A DNA stretch of 28,720 bases, taken from positions 1 through 28,720 of the forward strand of contig CAZEAC010000054.1 in the NCBI GenBank assembly GCA_964510065.1, in the 5' to 3' direction. The notes beneath the pieces were generated by a model, which was given only the letters and a program-made list of their open reading frames with translations, did not search any database and was not told where the DNA came from. Below are positions 1 through 7,950 of this stretch, in pieces; within the stretch, counting starts at the first letter, position 1; each line of letters opens with the position of its first letter. Origin of the DNA: CAZEAC01 sp964510065. Lineage in GTDB: Bacteria; Bdellovibrionota_C; UBA2361; CAIXSY01. A program made the translations under genes and the position numbers.

Positions 1-18
1 GTCCTTAGCGTCCTTGTG
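1..18. repeat. Possible end of a 9-bp-periodic intergenic repeat
   Basis: Two adjacent 9-base units, GTCCTTAGC and GTCCTTGTG, sit at the very edge and are followed by GTGAAAC. The 9-base period resembles short-period intergenic repeats seen between genes in many bacterial genomes. Only two units are visible because the window starts here. On the minus strand an ATG at position 27 opens a frame reading MFHHKDAKD off the edge, but nothing supports it as a gene. The rest of 1-196 holds no convincing gene; in particular no nuoC follows nuoB. Confidence 0.3.
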
Positions 19-196
19 GTGAAACATTCCGATACCCTAGGCGGGTAGGTGGTGCTCATTTTCCAGGCATGCGGTAACCAATTGAAATTAAAAGGGTGGC
101 ATTCGCATTGCTGAGAACGCAAGATATTCTCGGCTCTTTGAGGAAAGACTCAGAACACGTGCGTCCGGACGATGTCGGCGAAATATTTAGAGATGC

Positions 197-754
197 CTAA
201 TTTGGCCGGCTCACCCTTGTATCGATTGGTTCCCCAAGAAGTTCGGGAAGGTCTGGATGAATCTGGCGCCCGCCATGCTCGCCCGCAAGCGGCTGTTTCG
301 AACGGTGGATATTCTTCTGAAGATGCATCAAGGCATCGATAACGGTCTCTGGACGGGGCGGGCACCCGGGAATGTACATGTCCACCGGGATGATCTTGTC
401 GATGCCTGCAACCGTTGTGTAATTATCGTAGAACCCTCCCGATGAAGCGCAGGCACCGAAGGCAACGACCCATTTGGGCTCCGCCATCTGTTCGTAAATT
501 CGAAGCAATACTGGTGCAAGCTTATGCGTAATCGTCCCTACAACAAAAAGAAGATCAGCTTGCCGTGGGGTGAATCGCGGAAGCGCGGCACCGAATCGAT
601 CGGTATCGTAATGCGAACAGCTCACCGCCATAAATTCCATTCCGCAACAGGCGGTTACGAACGGGTAGGGGAAAAGCGAATATTTTCGCGACCAGCCTAG
701 GGCTGATTCTAAAGTGGTATATAAGAAACCCGGGCCATCGATGTGTGGCGCCAT
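197..754 (-). CDS. nuoB: NADH-quinone oxidoreductase subunit B
   Basis: Subunit of respiratory complex I that carries the terminal [4Fe-4S] cluster N2, which passes electrons to quinone at the membrane interface. The protein has 185 residues, a normal length. The ligand set is complete: adjacent Cys36-Cys37 in TACCGMEF, Cys102 in FGACASSGG and Cys131 in IPGCPPRPE. The ATG is preceded by a clear GAGGAG ribosome binding site about six bases upstream, which fixes the start. In most genomes nuoB lies between nuoA and nuoC. Here neither is adjacent: upstream is 206 bp of non-coding DNA and then an unrelated hydrolase gene, and the 196 bp downstream holds no nuoC. The complex I genes are therefore split; nuoI lies about 15 kb away on the other strand. 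Family assignment is secure. Confidence 0.97.
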   Translation of the reverse strand: MAPHIDGPGFLYTTLESALGWSRKYSLFPYPFVTACCGMEFMAVSCSHYDTDRFGAALPRFTPRQADLLFVVGTITHKLAPVLLRIYEQMAEPKWVVAFGACASSGGFYDNYTTVAGIDKIIPVDMYIPGCPPRPETVIDALMHLQKNIHRSKQPLAGEHGGRQIHPDLPELLGEPIDTRVSRPN

Positions 755-960
755 AAATATCTCCTCAGGACGTTAGTATAGTCAGGCAATTCCATTACTG
801 TCCAGAACCTAGGAATGAGCGCCACGAATTAGGGGCGCGCACAATCCGTAGGGTCCGAAGCCTTCACCTCTACTACCTGTCGTAGCTTGAATAATTGGTG
901 GCGTTGGCGCCTAGCCCGCAAATCTCACCAGGGTTCGTCGCGAGGCTCGCTATCGTCTCT

Positions 961-1788
961 TTAAATCGTAACTACGTTCCTGAGTTCAAAATCTCCTGGT
1001 CCCTTTTTTACAATCCTAGCCGCCTCAACGACGGGGTCATGCTGAAAAACAACGATTGCATTCTTTGCAACAGCTTTCTCAAGGAACAGCTCTTTTTCTT
1101 TAAGGACCGTCGTTGCGCAGGTATCGTACCCCATATGATAGGCAAGCGGTACGTGATGCGAGGTTGGAAGAAGATCGGAAGCAAAAAGTAGCGTCGTTTT
1201 TTCATCCGATATCTCAAGTAGCTGCTGACCCACGGTATGACCGTCTACTTGATGGGAGAAAACTCCAGGGAGGATCTCTTTGTTTCCGTCGACCAGGGTA
1301 AGATTAGTGCCCTCAAGGGCCTGATAGTTTTCGAGCCGATAGCTTGCGCGCTCTTTAAGCGTGGGGTTTTTGGCGTTTTCAAGATTACGTTTCTGAAGAT
1401 AGACCTTCGCTTGTGGGAACGCCGGTCGCAAGGTGCCCTTGCTATCGCAAAGCGTTGCACCTCCGGCATGATCAAAGTGTAGATGCGTCAAAATAAGGTC
1501 GGTGACCTCATCATTCTTAAAAGGAAGCGCCGAGCAAGCGGTATTCTGAATCGCGAATATCTTGCGCTCTTTGTCACTCCACTTCTCCCCAATCCCGCTG
1601 TCAACCAATATCAATCGTGTGGCGCTTCTAAGCAGCAGCGAGCGCGCTGCCAGTGGGATACAGTTTTCCGAGTCAGCTGCGATTCTGCGTTCCCAAAGAT
1701 TCTTAGGTACGGAGCCGAACATCGAACCACCATCGAGCCGAAAGCGGCTCAGTATAACCGTGCTCACTTCGTAACCGCCGATTCTCAC
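961..1788 (-). CDS. Metallo-beta-lactamase-fold hydrolase
   Basis: Predicted two-metal hydrolase of the metallo-beta-lactamase superfamily, 275 residues. The signature THLHFDH gives His102, His104, Asp106 and His107; His184 (VDGHTVG) and Asp205 (FASDLLP) complete the metal site. The opening with GGSMFGSVPKNLWE and the VDSGIG strand resemble the lactonase-like YtnP branch, whose known members hydrolyse lactones such as N-acyl homoserine lactones. Substrate cannot be decided from sequence. There is no signal peptide, so it is cytoplasmic. Its ATG overlaps the stop of the upstream enoyl-CoA hydratase gene by four bases, so the two are probably translationally coupled. That pairing hints at acyl or lactone catabolism, which is inference. 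Confidence 0.9.
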   Translation of the reverse strand: MRIGGYEVSTVILSRFRLDGGSMFGSVPKNLWERRIAADSENCIPLAARSLLLRSATRLILVDSGIGEKWSDKERKIFAIQNTACSALPFKNDEVTDLILTHLHFDHAGGATLCDSKGTLRPAFPQAKVYLQKRNLENAKNPTLKERASYRLENYQALEGTNLTLVDGNKEILPGVFSHQVDGHTVGQQLLEISDEKTTLLFASDLLPTSHHVPLAYHMGYDTCATTVLKEKELFLEKAVAKNAIVVFQHDPVVEAARIVKKGPGDFELRNVVTI

Positions 1789-2543
1789 TTTTTCCCTTGT
1801 TTTTCCAGGAAACGATTGACGCAGACTTCGAAATCTTTGCCGGCGCTTAGAGCGGCAACATGCTTCGAAAACTCGCGCATAAGAACACCGAAATTTTTTT
1901 CGGTAACGTCACGGAGTGCTTTTTTTGCGCCGATAATTGCCTTACGGCTTCGCGCGGCAAGCTTCGATGTAATCTGAGCGACTTCGTTATTAATTGCTTC
2001 TTTCGTGACGACGCGCGTAATTAATCCGATCTCACGAGCCCTATTCGCGTCTATGAACTCACCGCTCAGCATAAGTTCGGACAGTGCCCGAAGACCGATA
2101 GTACGTTCGAGAGGAATCGAAACAATCATTGGTACAAGCCCGATAGCTATTTCGGGAAGTCCGAATTTCGCGTCATCGGTGGCGACTGCGATGTCAGAGG
2201 CAGCAACAAGTCCCATGCCGCCGGCAAGCGCAAATCCGTGTACCTGCGCGATTATTGGAAGCGGAAGCTCGCGCATAAGGGTAACCACTTTGGCGATATC
2301 CTTAAAAAACTCGCCGCGCTTCTTAGGTTTCAGGGAAATCAGCTCTTTCAAATCGGCACCTGCGCAGAAAGCCTGATCGCCGACGCCGCGAAAGACTAGC
2401 GCATGCGCGTCGCACTTCTTAAGCTCCCGTAAGGATTCAATAAGCTCAGTCAGCGTCGCGGCATTCAGTGCGTTCCGTGCTTCGGCACGGTTTATCGCGA
2501 GAGTAGCGACTTTATCCTGAATGCTTACTAGCACGTTATTCAT
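1785..2543 (-). CDS. Enoyl-CoA hydratase/isomerase (crotonase) family
   Basis: Crotonase-fold enzyme of 252 residues, expected to act on an acyl-CoA thioester in the cytoplasm, most simply by adding water to a 2-enoyl-CoA. The oxyanion-hole segments are present: FCAGADLKEL near residues 59-68 and GFALAGGMGL near 103-112. Both catalytic glutamates of the hydratase subgroup appear conserved, Glu131 in GLPEIAIG and Glu156 in ALSELML, favouring a true hydratase over an isomerase or decarboxylase. It is first in a two-gene unit with the downstream metallo-hydrolase, sharing a four-base ATGA overlap. Similar enzymes serve fatty acid, branched amino acid or methylglutaconyl-CoA breakdown. The chain specificity cannot be read from sequence. 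Confidence 0.9.
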   Translation of the reverse strand: MNNVLVSIQDKVATLAINRAEARNALNAATLTELIESLRELKKCDAHALVFRGVGDQAFCAGADLKELISLKPKKRGEFFKDIAKVVTLMRELPLPIIAQVHGFALAGGMGLVAASDIAVATDDAKFGLPEIAIGLVPMIVSIPLERTIGLRALSELMLSGEFIDANRAREIGLITRVVTKEAINNEVAQITSKLAARSRKAIIGAKKALRDVTEKNFGVLMREFSKHVAALSAGKDFEVCVNRFLEKQGKK

Positions 2544-2826
2544 CTTACTAATTGCCTTTCCTATATTGTTCTAATTGATGATTTCGGGCGACTTTGCTTT
2601 AGACTTTACCAAGGGCCTTGGCGCTATGCACTACTAAAGAGTCTCCGTCACATCCTGCTTGAGCGACATGCATCCACTTTAAGACGTGAGTAATAGCCGA
2701 ACTTATTTGTCTCCTTGGGCATAACATACGCGACAGCTCTCATTCTCTGGTCGTGCGCGTTTTACAGATTTTAGTGTTGACGTTCCTTGACCAAAACAGT
2801 GCTGGAATAGAGCACGAGAAAGATAT

Positions 2827-4575
2827 ATGGTGGGCAGTAGAAACTCTGGCTTAGTTGTGCCAAATAACGAAGTAAAAAACGTAACCAATAAGATTCGCAA
2901 CAGGCTTCTCTGCTCTGAAGCGAAAAGCATTCTTTGGAGTGGCGCTGAGCAGCCTGCTCCCGAAGCCTTTGCTAAATATTATGAACGGCTGCAAAGCGCC
3001 AAGGAGGTATTTTCCTCGCTCTCACTTCCCGATCGTAAGAAGGTCTCACGAAAGTTAGCAAACTCCACTATTGCGCCGCATCTCCCTCGAAAGCTGCATG
3101 ACCGTATGGACGCTCTCGCGCTTTGTGATCTCGTAGATACCTTTAAAGCCGACGACGAGCCGGTGGTAACTTTACGCAGGCAGCTTCAGGAGCTGGTCTC
3201 TGCTGAGACCGGTAGTAGGTTTAAGGATGAGCTTGCCCCTCTCAAGCGGTTGCTTCACGAGGATTGTGAGCGTCCGGTTCTTGATAGGCTGCAGGCGTAT
3301 ATTCGAAGAAAGCGATCCCTCGAAAGCTCTTTTGATCAGAGAATGAAAAATCTCCGAGAGCTTCGTGCTGTGGTGCGACGCCCCGAGTTTAGACGTCAAT
3401 GTGAACGCGCAATTATTGAAGGAATTCACCGCGAAGATACTGCGCTGAGTGAGATCGCCGAGTTGGCGCGGCTTCCGCAGGGGCGTAGCCTCCTCGCTGA
3501 GTCCGCCGTAAAAAAGGCGCTGGCTGAGGAGCTGCGATTCTTTTATCACGATCTAGAAAAACATCCACCGCAGGAAGCATCGAGCAAGGTGAACCTGCGC
3601 CGACTTGAACAGGTGGAGTTCCTCGGCGCGCTTTCTCAGATCCTCGATACAAACGAACAAAAGGAGCATCTGCAACTCAAACAAGCTTATGCGCGAGAGC
3701 TTTATCAATTATTACTTGCCTCAGTAGGGCAGCACCAGCCGATTCTGCAGCTCGAGTCGTTCCTGGATTATATTGAGCTAAAAGAGCTGTCGCTTCCAGC
3801 AGAGAGCTATTATCTCGCAGTGGAGTATGTTCTTCACCATCTTACTCTCGAACCTGTTGAGGTGTTTGCGCGGCTGCGCCGTGCGTTCTCTATATTTGAT
3901 ACAGAAATTCTTCAAAAGCTCCTGTCTGATTCCGAGGTGCAGAAAGCTGGCGCACGCGCGCTTTGGAGCCTGATGAATTTGTGGAATGCAGGGCTTCAGA
4001 GCGGGGTGACGTTCGGCTCGCTTGCCGATGCGAAAGGCCCGCTTTCGCAGCTTGTGGAAATTCATCTTGCCATGATGGCTATAGCTGGCGTGTTATTCGA
4101 GTCATCGAGCCGCACCTGGGTTCCCTCGGGAAATCACCCATTTCTTGTAAATCTTTTTGGATCTGTTGGTGATGAGCAGCCGCAGCTTGTGCTCTACGGA
4201 AGCGAGAAGAGCCAACAGCGAAATCTTTACGAAATACTCCCATTCTCGGTTCAATCCAAGCCACCCGATACCTTGCTGGGGATAATCTCGGAGCGCTTGG
4301 CGTTTGCCAAGCGACTTGGAAACTCGATTGAGTTCAATATTGGAAAATTGGGAGTCGCGGTGACTGAGCTTACGATGACCGATCCTTTGAAGATTGCCGC
4401 GGATTCACTTCGCCAATTAATTAGATCAAGAGACCTTAATAAAGTGCGCCACGTTCATAAGATATCGGAAGTTTTTCTAAGTCCTGATGCGAGTGAGTTT
4501 ATTTACCATGCCTCACCGCTTGCATTGGCGGAGACAGCTTTTGCCCTGGAGTTGGAGTGTGCTGGCCGAAGGTAG
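2827..4575 (+). CDS. Uncharacterised large helical protein
   Basis: I do not recognise this 582-residue protein. It has no signal peptide and no clear transmembrane helix, so it is probably cytoplasmic. The first ~330 residues are rich in Leu, Arg, Glu and Lys and read as helical, with many charged pairs (for example the region around residues 140-200). Residues ~395-470 hold a more mixed segment that includes SSSRTWVPSGNHPF and PQLVLYGSEKS. No metal site, Walker motif or catalytic signature is visible. The start is an ATG with only a weak purine-rich stretch (GAGAAAG) upstream. It stands alone, divergent from the crotonase gene and convergent with tatD (16 bp between stops). Codon use looks like the neighbours. 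Coding status is well supported by length; function is unknown. Confidence 0.85.
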   Translation: MVGSRNSGLVVPNNEVKNVTNKIRNRLLCSEAKSILWSGAEQPAPEAFAKYYERLQSAKEVFSSLSLPDRKKVSRKLANSTIAPHLPRKLHDRMDALALCDLVDTFKADDEPVVTLRRQLQELVSAETGSRFKDELAPLKRLLHEDCERPVLDRLQAYIRRKRSLESSFDQRMKNLRELRAVVRRPEFRRQCERAIIEGIHREDTALSEIAELARLPQGRSLLAESAVKKALAEELRFFYHDLEKHPPQEASSKVNLRRLEQVEFLGALSQILDTNEQKEHLQLKQAYARELYQLLLASVGQHQPILQLESFLDYIELKELSLPAESYYLAVEYVLHHLTLEPVEVFARLRRAFSIFDTEILQKLLSDSEVQKAGARALWSLMNLWNAGLQSGVTFGSLADAKGPLSQLVEIHLAMMAIAGVLFESSSRTWVPSGNHPFLVNLFGSVGDEQPQLVLYGSEKSQQRNLYEILPFSVQSKPPDTLLGIISERLAFAKRLGNSIEFNIGKLGVAVTELTMTDPLKIAADSLRQLIRSRDLNKVRHVHKISEVFLSPDASEFIYHASPLALAETAFALELECAGRR

Positions 4576-4591
4576 TGCAAGGCGTAGGATC

Positions 4592-5368
4592 TTAGCTAAT
4601 CTTAAATAGCTTTTTTGCGTTATTTGTCGTCTGCAGCGCAATCTCTTCGACCGATACGCCTTTTACTGTGGCAAGCGTTTTCGCTGTGTGCGCCATGAAA
4701 GCACTCTCGCAGCGTTTCCCGCGTACTGGTTCGGGAGCCATAAATGGCGCATCTGTTTCGAGCATAATCTGTGAAAGCGGAATTTTTTTTGCAATTTCCC
4801 GCATACCTTCGGACTTCTTGAAAGTCAGAACGCCGGGAAATGAGACTAAGAAGTTGATCTTGGCCAATTTGAAGGCAAAATCGGCATCTTCAGCATAACA
4901 ATGGAAGACACCTCCGACCTCAGATGCTCCCATTTCATAAAGCGTTTGGTAACACTGCGCTCCGGCGTCGCGAGAGTGGATCACAATAGGCTTTTTAAGC
5001 TCTTTCGCCAGTTCGACCTGCGCTCGAAACCAATGCTCTTGTAGATTTGCCGGGCACCAGTCACGAAAGAAATCCAGGCCGGTCTCACCGATAGCCACCA
5101 CACGGGGATGTGAGGCAAGTTTTCTCAACTTATCCACGTCGAAGTCGGTTCGCCCATCATGTGGATGAATTCCGACCGATGCCCATATAAATGGATGCCG
5201 CTCGGCAAGTGCTATCGCGCGCTTTGCGGATTCAAAGCCGTCGGCGGCGCCGATGGTTATGAATCGACTCACCCCCGCTTCGAGAGCTCGCGCGATGACA
5301 AGATCTCTATCCTCGTTGAACTCGGGAGCATCGAGGTGTACATGGCTATCGACGAGGTTAAGCAGCAT
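4592..5368 (-). CDS. tatD: TatD-family metal-dependent hydrolase/DNase
   Basis: Metal-dependent phosphodiesterase of the TatD (YcfH/YabD) family, 258 residues. Characterised members degrade DNA from the 3' end and have been linked to DNA repair. The metal ligands are all visible: His9 and His11 in DSHVHLD, Glu95 in GETGLDFF, His131 in IHSRDAG, His156 in VFHCYAE and Asp206 in ETDAPFM. It is last in the holA-to-tatD run, 20 bp after the tRNA-binding domain gene. The tmk-holB-tatD grouping is conserved widely (for example tmk-holB-ycfH in Escherichia coli), and in Bacillus metS lies next to the tatD homologue. The biological substrate of the housekeeping members is still debated. Confidence 0.95.
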   Translation of the reverse strand: MLLNLVDSHVHLDAPEFNEDRDLVIARALEAGVSRFITIGAADGFESAKRAIALAERHPFIWASVGIHPHDGRTDFDVDKLRKLASHPRVVAIGETGLDFFRDWCPANLQEHWFRAQVELAKELKKPIVIHSRDAGAQCYQTLYEMGASEVGGVFHCYAEDADFAFKLAKINFLVSFPGVLTFKKSEGMREIAKKIPLSQIMLETDAPFMAPEPVRGKRCESAFMAHTAKTLATVKGVSVEEIALQTTNNAKKLFKIS

Positions 5369-5388
5369 TGTCTATGCAAATTAGTTCG

Positions 5389-5841
5389 TTAGCGAACTTC
5401 GCTGCCTTCGGCCAGATCCGCCGAAGGCTCAAGAATACGCAGAATGGTTCCATCGGCACTCGAACCAGCAAGTAACATCCCTTGACTCTCCTGGCCCATC
5501 ATCATTGCTGGCTTAAGATTGGCAACAACGATAATTTTCTTTCCGATGAGAACGTCAGGAGCGTAGAACTGAGAGATACCTGAGAGGATCTGACGTTTTC
5601 CAAGTGGCCCAAGATCAACTTGCAGCTTAAGCAGTTTCTTTGATTTTGGCACGGCCTCGGCGGCTTCGATTCGTCCAACACGGAGCTTTACCTTAGCGAA
5701 ATGCTCGATATCGACGAGGTCGGAAACGGGCGGCTCAACGACGCACGTGTTGGCAGCTACAGATGCTACCTGTGCATTCTGATGAGAGGGCGCCTGTGAA
5801 GATGGTGGCTGTGAAGGTGGGGGAGGCTGTGTCGTGTCCAT
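5389..5841 (-). CDS. Stand-alone tRNA-binding domain (MetRS C-terminal / beta-subunit type)
   Basis: A 150-residue protein equivalent to the C-terminal EMAP/OB-fold domain of methionyl-tRNA synthetase, which improves tRNA binding and dimerisation. Hallmarks are FAKVKLRVGRIE, KKLLKLQVDLG, RQILSGISQFY and ANLKPAMMMGQESQGMLLAG. The first ~45 residues are a Pro/Gln/Ser/Ala-rich linker, so it looks like the detached tail of MetG with its linker. The MetRS catalytic domain is not upstream; holB is, 20 bp away. Either metG is split, as in Aquifex, or this is a separate Trbp/CsaA-like tRNA-binding protein. The position beside tatD matches the metS-tatD neighbourhood of Firmicutes and favours a MetRS origin. 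Domain identity is secure; partner is inferred. Confidence 0.9.
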   Translation of the reverse strand: MDTTQPPPPSQPPSSQAPSHQNAQVASVAANTCVVEPPVSDLVDIEHFAKVKLRVGRIEAAEAVPKSKKLLKLQVDLGPLGKRQILSGISQFYAPDVLIGKKIIVVANLKPAMMMGQESQGMLLAGSSADGTILRILEPSADLAEGSEVR

Positions 5842-5861
5842 AGGTAATCATTTACAATGCG

Positions 5862-6836
5862 CTACAAGGCAATTCGGCTGAGCAGTGTATCACTATTGGG
5901 CCAGCTGGTAAACGGAGCTGCTTCAGCAATAGAGAGCATTACTAGCGCTAAAACCGTGCCTGGCGCGAGGTTTCTCTCATTAATTAAACGCTCGGCATAG
6001 AGCACGTTTTGCAGCGCCAACGCCCAGCGAGCCTTCTCTTTTGATTGAATCAGCTTTGTTCTCGTAATCGAACGAAGTAGCCGCAAGGTGTGTCCAATCT
6101 TATCTTTTTCCTTAGTGATCTGCGCCGCGAGTTCGGCGCCGCGCACTGTATCGCCTTCGGCGATGCGATCGAGAGAGTTCCAAAGTGTAGACCAATCATC
6201 CGAGGCTTCGCATAGAGTATCGATCTGCTCAAGCGACCCCTCTGCGAGAAGAGCGATACTTTTCCTTTCGACGGCCTCTGCTCCAAAGCGTGAAACCAGA
6301 TACTGATTTACCTCATGTTCGGTAAGTCTCGGGAAAAACCAGCTTTGACATCTTGAAGCCACGGTTGGAGGAAGCTTTCGCGGATTTGCGCTTATTAAGA
6401 TAAAGTGAGTGCCAGGGCGTGGCTCTTCGAGGGATTTGAGAAGAATATTTGCCGAGGCGAGATGCAGATCTTCGGCATCGTTGAGCAGTACCACGCGCGC
6501 TTTCCCAAAATAAGGCTTGAGCGCGAGTGCGGAGAGAAGCTCACGTACACTATCAGTTCCTGACTGCTCTTTTGCGCTACAGTGGAGCAGATGTAGATCG
6601 GGGTTATTACCGGCCTCGAAGATCGAGCAGCTTTTGCACTTTCCGCAGCCCGCCTGGGGATGCGTTGGATCGTCACAAAAGATTTGCTTTGCGACTTCCA
6701 GCGCGATAAGCCGCTTTCCGACTCCGGCTGGCCCAACAAAAAGCAATGCTGAGGGAAGACGCTGACGCTGCGCGAGCTTTGCCAGCGCTTCACGCTGCGC
6801 GCTATGGCCCACAACTTTTGACACTACAGTCCCCAC
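5862..6836 (-). CDS. holB: DNA polymerase III clamp-loader subunit delta'
   Basis: AAA+ family subunit of the clamp loader that places the beta sliding clamp on primed DNA. It has 324 residues. The N-terminal module shows a P-loop-like GPAGVGKR (residues 35-42), a zinc module with Cys54, Cys64, Cys67 and Cys70, the NDAEDLHLASANILLKSLEE segment (119-138) typical of delta', and the SRC arginine-finger motif at 161-163. The P-loop ends in Lys-Arg rather than Lys-Ser/Thr, in line with delta' subunits that do not hydrolyse ATP. The C-terminal third is more divergent, as usual. The start overlaps the end of tmk by 13 bp. Lying five genes from holA, it puts delta and delta' in one transcriptional run. 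Confidence 0.93.
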   Translation of the reverse strand: MGTVVSKVVGHSAQREALAKLAQRQRLPSALLFVGPAGVGKRLIALEVAKQIFCDDPTHPQAGCGKCKSCSIFEAGNNPDLHLLHCSAKEQSGTDSVRELLSALALKPYFGKARVVLLNDAEDLHLASANILLKSLEEPRPGTHFILISANPRKLPPTVASRCQSWFFPRLTEHEVNQYLVSRFGAEAVERKSIALLAEGSLEQIDTLCEASDDWSTLWNSLDRIAEGDTVRGAELAAQITKEKDKIGHTLRLLRSITRTKLIQSKEKARWALALQNVLYAERLINERNLAPGTVLALVMLSIAEAAPFTSWPNSDTLLSRIAL

Positions 6837-7477
6837 AATTTGTCGAGCGCCGCTTTCGCTGTAGCGAGTACCTGCGCAGCGCTTTGGGTCGCGTCAATAA
6901 CTAAGAATGGCTCGGGGCGTGTATCGGCGAGCGCCAAAAAGCCATCGCGTATTCGTCGGTGAAACGCCAGATCTTCTTTCTCGAAACTATCGCCGCCACG
7001 CTCTCTGATTCTTGCGAGCCCTATTGCTGCGTCTAGATCGAGAAGAATCACTAAATCGGGCAGCATAGAGGCAACTGCAAGTTCGTTCAAGATTTCAATC
7101 GTAGCTTTATCAAGGCCCCGGCCGTTACCCTGGAAAGCTGAAGTTGAGTAGAAGTAGCGGTCGGAGATTACAAGGCTACCAGCGTTGACTGCCGGCCGGA
7201 TTACGGTTTCGACATGCTCGGCGCGGTCTGCGGCAAAAAGCAGAAGCTCGGCACGCGGTGTAAGTTTGCCGACTTTTCCCTCGAGCAGTATAGAGCGAAG
7301 CTCCACTCCAAGTTTAGTCGCGCCCGGTTCACGCGTAAGCAGTACCTTCTTTCCTTTCGCTTCAAGATAGGCAGCGAGCGCGCGTTGAAGTGTGCTTTTC
7401 CCGCCTCCGTTAGCGCCCTCGATAACGATAAATCCTTTTGGCGTGGAGCTTGGTTTCTTATCAAGATTCACGCGCAT
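6824..7477 (-). CDS. tmk: Thymidylate kinase
   Basis: Phosphorylates dTMP to dTDP using ATP, an essential step in dTTP synthesis. It has 217 residues with a P-loop at 21-29 (GANGGGKST), where many family members have GxDGAGKST. TREPGATKLG (48-57) binds the substrate phosphate, SDRYFYSTSAFQG (105-117) includes the DRY motif, and the RIRERGGDSFEKED segment forms the lid. A ~13-residue N-terminal extension precedes the first strand; the ATG used here sits after a weak purine-rich site. tmk directly precedes and overlaps holB, the arrangement found in very many bacteria. The upstream gene is a receiver-only response regulator, 7 bp away. Confidence 0.96.
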   Translation of the reverse strand: MRVNLDKKPSSTPKGFIVIEGANGGGKSTLQRALAAYLEAKGKKVLLTREPGATKLGVELRSILLEGKVGKLTPRAELLLFAADRAEHVETVIRPAVNAGSLVISDRYFYSTSAFQGNGRGLDKATIEILNELAVASMLPDLVILLDLDAAIGLARIRERGGDSFEKEDLAFHRRIRDGFLALADTRPEPFLVIDATQSAAQVLATAKAALDKLWGL

Positions 7478-7484
7478 ATACGAC

Positions 7485-7877
7485 CTACGGCAGAAATATC
7501 TTTATTCCGTACTCCAGCTGTTTCGAGGTAAATGGCTTTGTAATGTAGTAGTCGGCGCCATATTGATAGCCCTCGATAATCTCAGACTCACCGTCTTTTG
7601 CGGTAACCATTATTACCGGAAGGGCCTTAAATTCAGGCATCTCGCGGATCTTCTTGAGAAGTTCATAGCCATTGATCTCAGGCATCATAATATCTAATAG
7701 TGCCACATCAATTTTCTGTCCGTGCATACCTTTGATGGCCTCTTTTGCAGAGCCAAAACTAAGATGACGGTAGCCAAGGGCTTCAAGCATGGTGCAAAGC
7801 GCGGCGCGGCTATCGGGGTCATCTTCAACCACCAAAACTACTCTGTGTGCTTTGCTATTTGAGCTAGAATCGGCCAT
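7485..7877 (-). CDS. Single-domain response regulator (CheY-like receiver)
   Basis: A receiver domain with no output domain, 130 residues from the chosen start. The acidic pocket is Glu18-Asp19-Asp20 (VVEDDPDS), the phospho-acceptor is Asp62 (LLDIMMPEINGYELL), the switch Thr is Thr92 (MVTAKD) and the Lys is Lys114 (TKPF). All are intact, so phosphorylation should be possible. A longer reading frame extends to 7928, but GGAGAG lies at proper spacing before the ATG at 7877, and the extra residues carry no domain, so I use the internal start. It is embedded in the holA-tatD run, which is unusual. It could act by protein contact, as CheY or a phosphorelay element does. No histidine kinase is in the window. 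Confidence 0.92.
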   Translation of the reverse strand: MADSSSNSKAHRVVLVVEDDPDSRAALCTMLEALGYRHLSFGSAKEAIKGMHGQKIDVALLDIMMPEINGYELLKKIREMPEFKALPVIMVTAKDGESEIIEGYQYGADYYITKPFTSKQLEYGIKIFLP

Positions 7878-7950
7878 GCATGCTCTCCATTTCGTAGATT
7901 GTATAGCAGCAATTTGGCAAATTCTCAATTATCATAGTCTTTTCCAGGAG

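Noticed and set aside
1..27. Minus-strand frame MFHHKDAKD running off the left edge
   Set aside because: Nine codons, no ribosome binding site, and the DNA looks like a 9-bp-period repeat.
1483..1977. 164-codon plus-strand frame across the hydrolase and crotonase genes
   Set aside because: It is antisense to two genes with complete catalytic motifs and has no protein features of its own.
2609..2621. Palindrome CCAAG-GGC-CTTGG between the crotonase gene and the unknown protein gene
   Set aside because: The arms are only five bases, no promoter elements align with it, and such palindromes arise by chance.
2776..2805. TTGACG as a -35 element for the unknown protein gene
   Set aside because: The position 17 bp downstream reads TGCTGG, which is not a usable -10 element.
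7878..7928. Longer start of the response regulator
   Set aside because: GGAGAG is well spaced for the ATG at 7877, and the receiver fold needs no extra residues.
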